Assembly (NCBI GenBank): GCA_024867545.1
Contig: JANFNE010000070.1
Location: 1 to 64,000, forward strand
Direction of reading: 5' to 3'
DNA length: 64,000 bases
DNA from: Phytopythium helicoides
Taxonomy: Eukaryota > Oomycota > Peronosporomycetes > Pythiales > Pythiaceae
Shown: positions 20,974-32,559 of the stretch, piece by piece
Layout: every line of letters begins with the position of its first letter
How positions within the stretch are numbered: the first letter of the stretch is position 1
Made by a program: the position numbers and the translations under genes
The notes under the pieces: generated by a model
What the model was told of the DNA's origin: nothing
Databases searched by the model: none
The model's input: only the letters and a program-made list of their open reading frames with translations

Positions 20974-22259
20974 GGCTGTCGAGTCGTTGCAAGAGGTGCT
21001 GGGCTGCCGGCAAAACTGAGAGTGAGGAAGAAGCGGGACGAGAGCTGAAGGTGGCGGCATGCAACCAGCCTCTGCTGGCTGCAGAAGAGAGCGTCTCGAT
21101 AGTCTAGGCAAGTGGCGGTAGGCTCGGGCGCCAAGGGAGATGCCACACACGAAAGCCTCAGACCGTCCAATACTCTTTTTGGTAGCAGGAGGAGGAGCAG
21201 CCCCCTTGGTGCTGGTCGAGCCGTCCTAGACAACCACGACCGGTGCCACTTCAATCGGCGTTTGCCGACTTTACACGTGGGACCCGCAGCCCCGCAACGG
21301 ACTGCTCTGGTGCGAATTTCGTTCGCCTCGAGTCGAGTATGGAGCGTCGAGCAAGCGAGAGAAGCGAGGCGAGGCGAGGCGGTGCGGTGCGGTGCCAGTG
21401 CCAATTGAAGTGCAGGTTGAAGTGGTCGCGGTATACAATCCGCAAGATGTATGGGCGTTAAGATCGGCGGTCGCTGATTGGGCGGATTTCCAGCCTTTTG
21501 ATTGGCGGATCCCGAAAGTGACCCGTCCCTGGCACAGCGGAACAAATGTTGACACGGCCCAGCACGAGCTTGGAAACCAACACGTCGGCCCGTTTACTTT
21601 CGTCAAGTCAGCAGCCACGTACCTAGGTTTATATAAGAGTTTGTATGTAGTGGCGTACCGTACTTTCTCTTCGTGACCAGCACCGGCTTCCGAGCCGATG
21701 GCTTCATGACCAGCACCGAAATGGATACACGGCGATACAGTAAACATCGCGCGCTCGTGCTGGTCCTCGATCAACCTGGATTCCTGCGTCTCGGCGACCA
21801 GCACGACGCAGCTTGACAGAACGTGAGTACTACTGCAAACAACAGAATCTATAAATATACACACACTCTGTCAACAGCCGCAAAGCCAAGTGCATCTCAG
21901 AAGCCACCCCTATGGCTTCGCCCTCTGCCGCCTTCAACGTGAAGGCGACATGCGTGGGGGGTGGTGGAGCTGCAAGTGGCCAGCAACGAAAGGTATGGAA
22001 GGTATCAGCTCATGGGGGAATCTCCTGCGGCAAGCGACATGCTGGTGGCGAAGAAGGGAGTGGCACGGTCTCTTCAAGCAGGCGACGGTGGTCTTTGGCG
22101 GTGGACATGGACACCTGCCCGTGCCGATCCCAGGATTGCACCGAGCTGCTCGACTCTCGGCGGAGACGCTCGAGTGACGCACGATGGCTGCTCCTAACAC
22201 ATCCAGGCAACGGCGGTGGTCAATTACGCGCGCGTGGACATGCATGGCCTCTGAGCCAA
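20974..22259. promoter_or_regulatory. Intergenic gap 4: promoter of PDR copy 4, with ACCAGCACGA boxes
   Basis: No gene is supported here. Boxes in both orientations are present: TGGTGCTGGT at 21207-21216 and CCCAGCACGA at 21558-21567 (one mismatch each), TCGTGCTGGT at 21755-21764 and ACCAGCACGA at 21797-21806 (both exact). Two GACCAGCACCG variants lie near 21675 and 21706. A short run of GAGGC and GGTGC units occurs at 21363-21400. The region right of about 21.9 kb is the 3' flank of the coiled-coil gene. Confidence 0.45.
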
Positions 22260-22742
22260 CTACAACTGTCCCAACTGGTGAGCGAGCAGCTCGCAGCGAC
22301 GGCGGAGCTCGGTGAAGGAGGTGGCGTGGTTGGCGACGTCCTGCTCCAGCTGCCTAATGTCGCCCCTGCACTCGTCCACGTCCGAGTCAATGTCGACGAT
22401 CAGGTCTTCATGCCGGCCGACACTGGCCTGCAGATCGTCGAGGTAGTCGTCCACTGTGTGCGAGTTTGCCGTCAGCGTCGCGATCTCCTTGCCGTGTGCC
22501 TCACTCGTCGACTTTATCTCCTCCACCGTCGCTCGCAGCGCCTCGATCTGCTCGGCCAGGGACTTCTCGTCGCCCTTGTCGCTCTGCAAGGCCCTGTCGA
22601 CTCCCGACAGCTCGTCCTGCAGCCGCGCGTTCTCCTCCATCAGCGACGCATACACCGAGATCTTGCATTCGTGCGGCAGACGGCAGAACTCGTCCAGCGT
22701 CGGCCACGACCACTCGGTTTCGGACTTGGACGTGAGGCACAT
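22260..22742 (-). CDS. Small coiled-coil protein, function unknown
   Basis: A 160-residue ORF with a clean ATG (MCLTSKSETEW) and stop. From about residue 35 to the end the sequence is almost entirely heptad-like and rich in Glu, Asp, Leu and Gln (for example EENARLQDELSGVDRAL and AEQIEALRATVEEI), so it should form a long helical coiled coil. There are no membrane segments and no signal peptide. I do not recognise the family. The neighbouring dynein-2-like gene is divergently oriented about 340 bp away, so a shared promoter and a cytoskeletal role are possible but unproven. Composition and the absence of stop codons over 160 codons support it as a real gene. Confidence 0.6.
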   Translation of the reverse strand: MCLTSKSETEWSWPTLDEFCRLPHECKISVYASLMEENARLQDELSGVDRALQSDKGDEKSLAEQIEALRATVEEIKSTSEAHGKEIATLTANSHTVDDYLDDLQASVGRHEDLIVDIDSDVDECRGDIRQLEQDVANHATSFTELRRRCELLAHQLGQL

Positions 22743-23084
22743 GCTGGGCGTCGGGTGCTGGCGCTGGCGAGGATTCGCGAATGCGCCATTACTCAGCTGA
22801 GGAGCGACGCTCGAGAAGAGTTCCTGGTCTCTTCCGAGACTTTTACATCAGACTAGTTGATGTCTACGGACCTGGTAAGCGATCAGTTTGAGCGTGGCGC
22901 GTCAAGCATGACGTTGAAGTCGATCATGACATTGAAGTCGCGCGTCATGCGAGTCGAATCGAACGTCAATCCAAAAGTGCCGATGGATCCGACAGGAAGA
23001 GGCGCGACTCGTCGAGGCGAGCGGTAGCAAGATCAGCAAGTTGGCTCAGTTCGCTCGTCGCTCCATTAGAATTCTGTCACCAAG
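22743..23084. promoter_or_regulatory. Divergent promoter between coiled-coil and dynein-2-like genes
   Basis: 342 bp between two divergent start codons, with no ORF of note. It contains three imperfect copies of a GTCATGCGA / GATCATGACATTGAAGTC type sequence around 22900-22960. Nothing else is recognised. Confidence 0.35.
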
Positions 23085-26000
23085 ATGTCGGAGCCCAAGG
23101 GACCGCCCGCAATGGACGAGGCGGCTGCACGCCGACCCGAGCAAGAAGACGTCGGGCAGCAAGAAGGCTGCAGCTCCACCGAGCGATGCGTCTCCAGGTC
23201 CATCGATGGCTCCAGCTGCTTCCGTCACAGCAGCAGCAGCAACTGCTGCAGCTCCGGCGTCGGGGCCTCCGACGGTGCCTCGCATTCCGCTGTCGTCGGC
23301 TGAGCCAAAGCCCGCTGCCGCCCAGGGCGATGGCAAGCCGCGTGCGTCCAAGAAGCGGACGTCTGCTGCGGCGTCCGACCTACCCCCTTCTTTCGAGGCT
23401 GCTACAGGCATCGGCACGTGCTCCGACGTCTGGACCAACGAGTATCGCCCCTGATGCAGCCATTGCAGTGGCAAAGGCTGAAGCGGACGCCGCGGCAGCA
23501 GCTCGGAGAGAGGCGAAGAAGCAACGAGCACGGGAAGTAGAGGAGCAGAAGAAGCGAGAGGAGCTTGAGAGGCGAGCAGCGGAGGAACAGCGACGTCTTG
23601 AAGAGCAGCGTCAACGTGACGAACGTCAACGTCAGCGTCAAGCGTTGCTGAACGCCAACGCAGAGGAGTGTCAGGAGGAGCCGGACGAGCAAAACGACTA
23701 CGAGGACGATGGGTTCGAGAACTACGATGGCGATGGCTTCGAGGAAGAGGACAGCGCTCCACCAAAGCCAACAGCAGCACCGACGCCAAAACCCACGACG
23801 GCCAAGGCGTACGCAAAGAGTCGCGGGTCGACGGCACAAGGAGCCGACTTGACGGGTCGAGAGCTTGAGAAGATTCAACACGCACTCCAAGCCGAGAGTA
23901 AGGAGCTACAGTCGACGTCTCGACCATCGAGTTCATCTACTGCTGACACTAGTAGATCAGAAGCAGCCCCTGCAGGAAGCAAGGCGACCAGCCGATCGGG
24001 TAGTGCGACCTCTTCGAGCATTTCATCGTCCATTGCCGGTCTGAAGCAAACCCTCGGACCCGAGAGCGAAACGCGTAAAGGAGATCTTGGAAATCCGAAA
24101 GAGTCTCGACGTCGACAAGTTCTCTCTTTTCCAACAGAATCCAGTCAGCGAGCAGGACAGCTTAATGCAGCGCCTGCGTCGTGGTGCAGTGCGCCAGGGC
24201 TTCGTACAAACGTCAGAAGGTGCTCGTGCCCAGTCGACTCAAACCAAACCCCCTCCTTCCGCTGACAAGAGCATGCACTTCCCCGACGACATTGGCCTTG
24301 ATAGCGCAGCATCGACATCCCTTTCAGCTCGGAATACCGGATCAGGCGATAACAACGCCGAAGAAGCATCGAGCGCTTTAGCAGCGTCATCGTCATCTCG
24401 CTTCTTTCGGTTTCTCGAGCATGCAGCATACACCTGTGAGGTTCTGGCAGTTGAGAACAGTATGGCAGCCGAGAAAGCCCAGCATGATCAGGCTGAAGCA
24501 AAGTCCAGCGGAAGCGATGGAAGTGGCGCTAAAGAAAAGGATAAGGACGCAGCACCAGCCAAGAAAAGGTTCGAGCTTTCACCCAACACACCGATTGCTC
24601 AGAAGTCCGTCCTGCCCTGCACAGAGTTAAAGCAGCAAGATGGCGAGAGAGCGCAGCTGAACCTCCAGCGAATGCTTAAATCTCGCTCTCTTGCGGAGCT
24701 TCAATTTTCCCCTGTTGTCTCCAACCTTCTTCTTGCGTGTTACGTTGACGACGGCATCGATTCAAAGGATGGCAGCCTGGAAGAGAGCAAAGTGGACAGC
24801 AAGCAAGTAGATAGCGAAGCAAAGACAGATGGTGACCGAGATCAAAAGCCTCCACGACGCATGTCGTATCGCGGCAAGACACTGTCGTGTGTGTGGGATA
24901 TCAACCAGCCGAACCAGCCACTTCACATCTTAAAAAATGAGGGCGCCGTGTCTTCTGCGATGCTGAGCCCGACACGCGAGCTTTTCGTGCTCGCGGGATC
25001 CACTGATGGTAGCATTTACGTCTGGGATCTTCGCCAAAACGCACTACTGGCCAGTACGGCTACAATCGATGGGGTAGCCGTGTCGGCGCCAGTGTACGCA
25101 ACTTGTGGTGCTACCGATCGAGGCATCAACTCGACAAATCAGCACCATGCCTCTCCCATCGTGTCAATCGAGCCAATTATTCGGACGAACACCTCGTCTT
25201 CGGCTTCTGCATCTTCAGTTGCTGGCGGAAACTTTCAATTCGGGTCGATGGACGATCGTGGCGTGCTTATTGTGTGGAGTTTGGTTGAACTAGATGGGGA
25301 TGACGAAGCCCTTGTCGCCGACAAGTGCGCTGAAATTGGTGCTCGCGTAAAGCTTGTCATGAATGCACGTATCGACACTCAGCGCATGTATATGGCTCCG
25401 AGCATGAGCTCAAGCGACAAACAGTTATCGTCCACTCAGCGCAAACCACCCACTAGTTCTGTAGCATCAAAAACAAAGCCAACAGCAATCCACCCAACCT
25501 CGCTCTTCAGCGTCGGTCCCGTTGCGAGCGTCGTCAAGTTTCTCCCACACGATCCTAACCAGTTGAGTGTGCTTGAGTGCAGTTCACTTCTCAATGGGTC
25601 CATAAGCTAATTCCTTTGGTGACGCACAGGTTCATCGTTGGCACACACACGGGTATTCTGATTCGAGGTCATCGATTTGAGCAGAATCAAAAGAGCTCCG
25701 TGGGCGCTGCCTCGTTTCGCGCCTTTTACCGCCGGAGCCACCGACAACAATGGTCTTCTTCGAGGCCTGGGAACTGTTGCAGGGCGTAAGTTCTATATCG
25801 TCGGCTGGAGTTGTCAGCATCGCCATTCACCCGTTCGAGCCCGACTACTTTCTTGCCGGATACGACGATGGCGAGATTTGGTGAGTGTCATTTCGTTGTC
25901 ATCTGATACCTTTACGTTTGCTCAAACTCTCGATGTAGTTTGTTTCACTGCGAGTCGCCATTGTGCCTGAGCGCATGGAATGAGTCTTCATTCGGAGTAG

Positions 26001-26286
26001 GTGTCTGTTGTGTTGCGTGGTCTCCCGTCTCGACCTGCTGTTTTCTTTGCATCATACGACGATGGACTTGTGCGCGTGTGGGATCTGCTCGAAAACTCGA
26101 TGGTGTGTTTGTTTGTCGCCAAGAATTGGATGCGTTCCTTGCTAACAGAGCAATGAAACCCACAGGCTCCTGTCATTACGCACACTCTCGATCGACAGGA
26201 CTCCCGATTTCTCCGTCCTCCCTCTATCCCCTCGCGCTATCGTACGTGATTGCACACTGATAGGACGTGTAGATCTCTATGGGTAA
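23085..26286 (+). CDS. WDR60/DYNC2I1-like dynein-2 intermediate chain (WD40), frame broken by indels
   Basis: Product resembling WDR60, the intermediate chain of the dynein-2 motor for retrograde intraflagellar transport. It begins MSEPKGPPAMDEAAARR and continues through a Lys/Glu-rich helix (about 23480-23650). The acidic motif NDYEDDGFENYDGDGFEEED (about 23694) and the segment KFSLFQQNPVSEQD (from about 24117) are family-like. WD repeats follow (VWDINQPNQPLHIL, IYVWDLRQNALL, SYDDGLVRVWDLLEN). The reading frame changes at C runs 23136-23138, 23448-23451, 24051-24053, 26024-26026 and 26203-26205. Dropping one C at each gives a continuous protein. Likely introns are 25577-25629, 25881-25938 and 26103-26165; another break lies near 25700. 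The stop is at 26284-26286. Either assembly errors or a decayed gene; I favour errors. Confidence 0.75.
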
Positions 26287-26562
26287 CCTGATGTGAGCTT
26301 ATCCAATCCAGGGCTGACCATGTTCGGACTTCTCGCCCATCAGTAGCGTGGCCAAGTGGATCATCTCCACTCCATCTCGCTGTTTCGGAACTCAGCAACG
26401 CACTCGCTGTGCCCGCCAAAGGCGAACGCACTGCCACGTGCAAGGTCTTTGAGAGCATCCTATAAATGAGCGCAAAAGTGAGAGGTAAAGAAATATGCAT
26501 TTGGTCACAGGATGAACAGTGCTTTGTCAACACTAGATTCAGCAAGAACAGCCGCCAGAGCC

Positions 26563-29500
26563 TTAGACTGAGAACAGCGATTGGTACGATGCCGTTGATG
26601 AGGCTAAGGAAGAGCTGGGTGATACAGACGATGACATCGGCGACTCAGCGACTGCTGGGACTGGTGATGGTGGTAATGAAAGCGATAACAGTTCGTCTGG
26701 AAGCCGCATGGCGTGCGCAATCCCCGCTCTTCTTCCTGTAATGTGCTCACTCTGGTGAATTAATTCTGGCTCAGCTTCTTCGATGTCATCTTCGTCGTCA
26801 TCATCGTCAATGTCACTCCAAAAGCGGTCAATCAGCTGCTCTGCGTCTGGTGTCGATGCAAATTGAACCATCGGGTGCCGAGATTGCTGTTGCTGTTGCG
26901 ACCCCTGCTGCTCCTGGTCTCGGGCCTCATGCTGGTCTTCAAGCTGTTGGTTCAGCTCTGTGATATCTCCGTTGTTTACCAGAAACCAACGATCCACATC
27001 AACTCCATCAAGATCGTTCAGTGCGGCAGTCAGAGAGGATGATCGCTGTTGTCGTCGGGAATCCTGTGTGTGCGCCAGACGCATTTGAACAGTCAGGATG
27101 GTCGTCTGCCCGCTGCTCTTGCGCCGTGAAACGACATTTTCGATTGCGGTGGCCACCATCTTGTCTAACTGACCTGTGCCAACGTCGTCGATGAGAAGTA
27201 GTGCCGGGTTGCGAACAATTGCGCGAGCAATGGCGACTCGGAGAGCCTGGCTTGCGTTTAACGTGTCGACTCGAGTTGCATAGCCATCCGGGAGATGTGA
27301 GATGAATGCGTGAGCGTTTGCTGTCTTCGCTGCCTCAACGACAGCTTCGTGGGAGACGCAGCGATGCGAAGCCAACTTGCCTGTGATGTCCTCAGCACTC
27401 ATTCCAAGTGAAATGTTGTCGGCGATCGACCCCTTGAACAGGAGCAGAGGTGTAGTCTCGCTGAGAGCCACAAGTCCCATTTGATCGCGCAACCATCGCG
27501 CATCCAAAGCCCTTGCGTCGATGCCGTCGAAAAATATCCCGCCGTTGGCATCTGAAGTTTGTGAATGGGCTAATGGTGCTGGCGTTGGATCGTAGAAACG
27601 CTCAAACAAAGCCAAGATTGTTGACTTGCCGCTCTCTGGAACTCCGCACAACGCCACTGTTTCTCCAGCTCGGATGTTCATACTGGAATTATACAGAATG
27701 AAGTTACGTGCGCGCTGGTCGTCGTACGTGAAGCTCAATCGTCGGAAAGCAACGGAACCTCGCAGTCGCTGGCGGGTTGGGAGCCGATTGTTCTTGCTGA
27801 CAGCCTGGAGGTTGGTGTCACTTGTCGATAGAAACGTGGAAGACGTCGACGATAGAGCATTCACACGAGAGGAAGCAAAGATAACGGTGTTCATATCGCG
27901 CTCCATAGCAGCATGAGCTTTGGCGCTGTCACGTAGAGCGCAGATGACCGCTCCAGACTCGTAAACGCGTCGAGCGCGAGACTGCCACCAACCAATTGTG
28001 TCACCAAGCGCTTGAGCAGCGGTCACGATAACAAGAATCATCACGCCGACTGCGCCAACTAGATCTCGAGCATCAGAGGTGTCCGCATCCACAAACGATC
28101 CTTCAAGGGCGTTGTCTCCTGTGAACAGCAAGAGTCCCAACAACTGTGAATCGAACGAGAAAATAAACCACCACCACTGGTGGCGAGTGACGCGGCGATC
28201 GAGCTATTGAATCGTTTGTTGGTGAGCACCTCTCCTTTCTCCATCAGCCGCGCAAATTCTCGACACCGAGGCTTCTCCGCTCCGAGCTCCAGGACGGTCC
28301 TTAGCTGAGCTAGGGTTTCATTGACATGCTTGAGTGCCTCATTATCGTTGCTCTTTAGAGTTGAGGACGACAGCAGAGGGTCTTCTTGCCGATCACCTGG
28401 AGGATGCAAGAGCTGACACACTAGACACTAGCGCCTCACCGATTGATGCAAGTGGAAGCACTCCAAGAACTGCAGGGACGAAAAACTCCCACCAAAAGCT
28501 GTTATCGCTTTTGGCTGCCACCGCTGTGACGACAATGACGGCGACGATTGATCCAAAAGCAAGGCTTACAATTTCGAGTAGCCTGGATTGCGCTGCTCCT
28601 GTAAGCGTTCCTGCCACGACAGGTCCGTGGACGGCTAACGAGGTGGTTATCGCTTCGATCTCCGCCGCTTTCTCATCAAAGAATCTCACAGGCTGGGCAA
28701 GCATCGCCCGAAAGTGAAGCGTCTGAAGCTTGATCGTCGCTGACTGGGTCACTCGCTTGCTGCAGTACGCGAGCGCCCCTTGCATGATTGCAAAAGTTAT
28801 CGCACTGACCGCGCAGCAGTAAATGCTCCACCAGATTGGAGAAGATGAGTCTCCTTCGCGGTGAATGAGTATTTCAGCCACCCACATGCCGATCACTGCG
28901 CTTGCGATGGGCTTTGCAAAGGCCAACAATGCCGAAACAGCCAGCGCCACTGCCAGCGACCTTTTTCTCTCCTCGAGTAAACTGAAGCGCCGACCAGAGC
29001 CCAAAAGATGGCGATGATGAGCGGAGGGCATCCATCTTTTTGCCGAGCGATGTGTGAGAGGTCCACTTGTCTTCAGATGACGAGCTCGAGCTGAGGGAGT
29101 GCGGTGTCTGTGGTAGCGCTGACTGTAGCGTAGCAGCACGCATTCGATGGCGACTGTTGTATGAAGACAACACACTTGCTTGGCGAGCACGTGTAGTCGT
29201 CCCACTGGCCTCGAACGCTGTCTTCATGGCATTTTGACGCCCCACCTGCGATGGGCTGCCTTCATCATCTGCATAGCCGTCATCTTCGTTACCGACGTGC
29301 ACGGGAGTTGCTGGGTCTTCGCTGTGGAAGCTGTACTCACAGTTCTCGAGCGTGGCCCACGGAAGTTCGTGCTCCCCAGCACTCACTCCGCTCGCATCAG
29401 TCGCTGCACGCTTGGACCTCGCGGACATGCCGCCTCGCTCTGGATCATTAGCGCTAATGATCTCGTCGCCACTCGTGTCGCTCATGAGGCTGCTCTGGTC

Positions 29501-31907
29501 GCTGTCGGCTGAGAATCCCTCGCTCCATACGTCGATCTGGCCGTGTGCTCACGTCCGGTTCAACCTCCTGGAGTTCGACAGAAGGTCCCCACGATATCTA
29601 CGATGCGGTCGACAAGGGAGCGACCAGTGTTGGTCTCCAAGACGGAGCTGTTGGCGTCTGCTCGAGACGAGAAGAGCAGCAGCATCGCCGCTTCCTGACC
29701 TGTGGGTTGCTGTAGCAAGCTGCAGATCGCGCCGTCGACGAGGTCGACGTCTGCCTTTTGTAGTTGGGGCGTATGGTGAGGGGCTGCACGGTCAATCACC
29801 AGCACGCGGCTGCTGTCGTAGCGAATGAGGGCTCGAGCGAGTACGATGAGCTGCATCTGCCCGACGGTGAGCGCGTTTTGCTCACCGTCGTAGCTGGAGA
29901 AGCGCGCGCTCGTGAAGCTCGCGTCGATCTTGCAGTCCACACGCGTGGCGTACTGGTCTGGCAGCCTCATGATGAGCTCGTGCACGCTCGCAAGCTTGGC
30001 CGCAGCCACAACCTGTTGCTGGACGTGCAGTGGCGGCCAGTGCCCGCCGTTGCTGGCTGTCGGATCCGGGGCCAGCACCGAGTCGGAGTGGATCCCCATG
30101 GCGATATTGTCGAAGATGGAGCCTGCGAAGAGCACCGGGACGGTCGGAACAACGGCTAGCTGAGCTCGCAGGTGCCGTCGGTTGATGACCTGCAAGTCAC
30201 GACCATCGAGCAGGATTTGCCCGCGACTTGGACTGCCAAAGCGTGTGAGAAGTGAGGAGATGACGCTGCAATTCTTGCCGACGACCGCGACGCGCTCTCC
30301 TGGTGCGACAGCCAAACTGACGCCGTTGAGCCCCAGGCAGTGCACATCTCGCAGCTCTACGACGCTCTGGCGCTTCATGGAGGGCGGGAGCACGCTTCTT
30401 GGCGGACTGTACGAGGCGTCTGCCTGACGCTCCTCTTGAGCCAGTACGGCCTCCGGGTTCGTGTCCAGCAGTGCGAACAGCGGCGATGCAGATCGCTGAG
30501 CTGCTGCAACACGGAAGAGCGCCGGAATGAGCTGTTGGAGCGTCAGCGCACCCATCACCAGCCCCAACGCGCTCTGCAGCAGCTGCTCGTTGTCGCTCGC
30601 GGTGCTCTCGCTGCCTGACAAACTGCTCGCGTACCCGACGATCACGGCTAGCAGCGTCCATGAAAGCCCAGTGCCGAGTGCGTGAGCGAGAGCGAGAGAT
30701 TTGCGGTCACAACATCCTTCTCTCATAGCTTGAGAAAGCAGGTTGGTATATGCGCGCTGAGCTGCTCGCTGGCCGTTGAACGCCACTAGAGTCCTCACGC
30801 TGCTCAGCGCCTCCGCCTGCCACTGTGTGCGCCTGCATTGACATTGAGGACGCCGCCATTTCGTGCTCCTTGCGGTCGCAACGCTCGATCATTGTAGCAG
30901 CCACAGCAAGAAGTGGGAGACCAGCACCACCAGCTACGAGTCCAAGTTTCCAGCTGGTCATGAGCGCGACTGCAGCAGCTCCCATAAACTGCGCCATGAG
31001 CCTACAGGACCGAGCGAGCCCGTCCGTCAGCAGCCACTGCAGTGCTTGCGAGTGCGCGTCGCCAATCACGACTGACCGCGCGATGGTCTGAGCTGCATCC
31101 GTCCCTGGCTGCTGCTCCAGCCAGTCGAGGACCGTCGCGTCGCCAAGAGCGACGAGCTGCTCAAGCAGCGCGATGCGAATTCGCACGAGTTGGCGACGCG
31201 AGGACCGCGCAGTGCTCGCGGTCGCCGCGCTGCTTAGGATCCAGCACGTAAAACCGAGTACCACGAGCTCCAAGGCTGCGCGCTTGATGGTCGACGAGGC
31301 ACCGTCTGCTTGACTGCTGGAGGCCAACGCCACTTGTGAGAGCGCAGCTACCGCTCGACCGACTATCAGAGCGGAGATGGCGACCAGAGCGCCGCAGACA
31401 CCTGCGGCCAGCAGTCCAGCAACGGTGGCAGCCGTCTCGAGCGTCGTCGAGAAGCGGAAGAGCTCATGCAGCGAGATTGGTGGGAGCTGCTCGGTCGCCA
31501 TGGAGCTGTCCTCTGCGTCTTGGCGTCGAGCGCGATTGTCGTCGTCGTTTGGCTGGTCTTGAGCCTCGTTGGGCTGGCGCGAGAGGAGGAAGAAGGGCGA
31601 GACGGACGACTGGAGCAGCCCCGAGCGGCCGAACTGGCGGCTCGAAGTGAGCAGCGACGACATGGAGAAGCTCCTCCGGCCGCTCGCCGTGCTGGTGGCG
31701 AGCGCTTCCAGCGACAGCGACGATCGCAGATGGCTCGGCGTCTCAGCCGCTAAAGAAAGCCGAGGGAGCTCGCGCTCGCTGCTGCTGTTGCAGCCTCCGC
31801 GTGCGGCTGAGGAACTCGAAGGTGTCGCCGCTGTCGTCCGTGGCCTTGCTGTGACCACTGCCGAATCCTAGCTCGTCCAGCCGCGAGCTCGAGAAGAGGC
31901 TGCCCAT
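26563..31907 (-). CDS. ABCB-type full ABC protein with degenerate ATPase motifs, frame broken by indels
   Basis: Reads TMD1-NBD1-TMD2-NBD2, the order of full-size ABCB/MDR exporters, starting MGSLFSSSRLDELG at 31907. TMD1 is about 30.8-31.5 kb, NBD1 29.6-30.4 kb, TMD2 28.0-29.0 kb and NBD2 26.9-27.8 kb. NBD1 lacks a real Walker A (VVGKNCSVISSLL), has LTVGQ for LSGGQ, and VLVIDR for LLLDE. NBD2 keeps Walker A GVPESGKST but has LNASQ as signature, LLLIDD at Walker B and Gln at the H-loop. Frame changes occur at 31764-31766, near 30840, at 29003-29006 and around 28.2 kb. A 56-nt intron joins NBD1 to the acidic linker near 29.5 kb, and a short one is likely near 28.35 kb. It may be a pseudo-ATPase or a decaying gene. 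It is tail-to-tail with the dynein-2-like gene. Confidence 0.7.
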
Positions 31908-32329
31908 GGAGCTCTGGTCGTCGCCCTAGGCTGCTGCCCGATGCGTCCCAGGGCATGACTGCACTTCTGGCTGTGTCGTCGTTGGGCGAGCAGCGTGGCG
32001 AGTTGGTGAATGAGCCGAGCGCCGCGACAGCGAGAGCGAACGGAACACCCATGGAGAGGCTGGATGAACCACTGGTACCTACATTATATGGTGAAATTGT
32101 ATACTTTTTGGACCGTAGCTCCTCGTGACTGTCACCTACCAGAGATGACCCCAGCCTGTCAAGCCAGCGACGCGCGGCGTTAGTCTGCTCACGACATGGT
32201 CGCCTCGCCTTGAAGAGCTGGAGGAATCCAGGTGTTCGCGGAGCTGTCTCTAGGCCTTACGGCGTTGGGCATCAGAAAGGCACGGCTAAAAACGACGCGC
32301 TCGAGAAGTACTCCTGCCTTTATCCGCTT

Positions 32330-32391
<62 letters not shown>

Positions 32392-32559
32392 CTCCAAGCT
32401 GGACGATCCGGCATGACGTAGCAACAAAGACCTACAGATCGCTGTAGCTTAAGACAATACGATCTTTGTTCCGCTACATCGACTTCTCAGTGATATCCAC
32501 CTAGCTCTAGACTCGCTTGAGCTCCTAGAATTCTTGGGCCACACACACTCTCGACCACC
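31908..32559. promoter_or_regulatory. Promoter region of ABCB-like gene and 3' flank of DnaJ/CAP-Gly gene
   Basis: Gap of about 650 bp holding the long CT microsatellite. No gene is supported. The 5' part of the ABCB-like gene reads toward lower coordinates from 31907, so its promoter lies here. Confidence 0.4.
32331..32387. repeat. (CT)28 microsatellite
   Basis: Perfect CT run of about 57 bases. It lies about 425 bp upstream of the start of the minus-strand ABCB-like gene, where it reads GA on the coding strand. Confidence 0.97.

Noticed and set aside
23448..23455. Programmed +1 frameshift at CCC-TGA, as in antizyme-type recoding
   Set aside because: The same kind of break appears at many unrelated genes and runs without a nearby stop codon, so sequencing insertion is simpler. 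Read data would decide.
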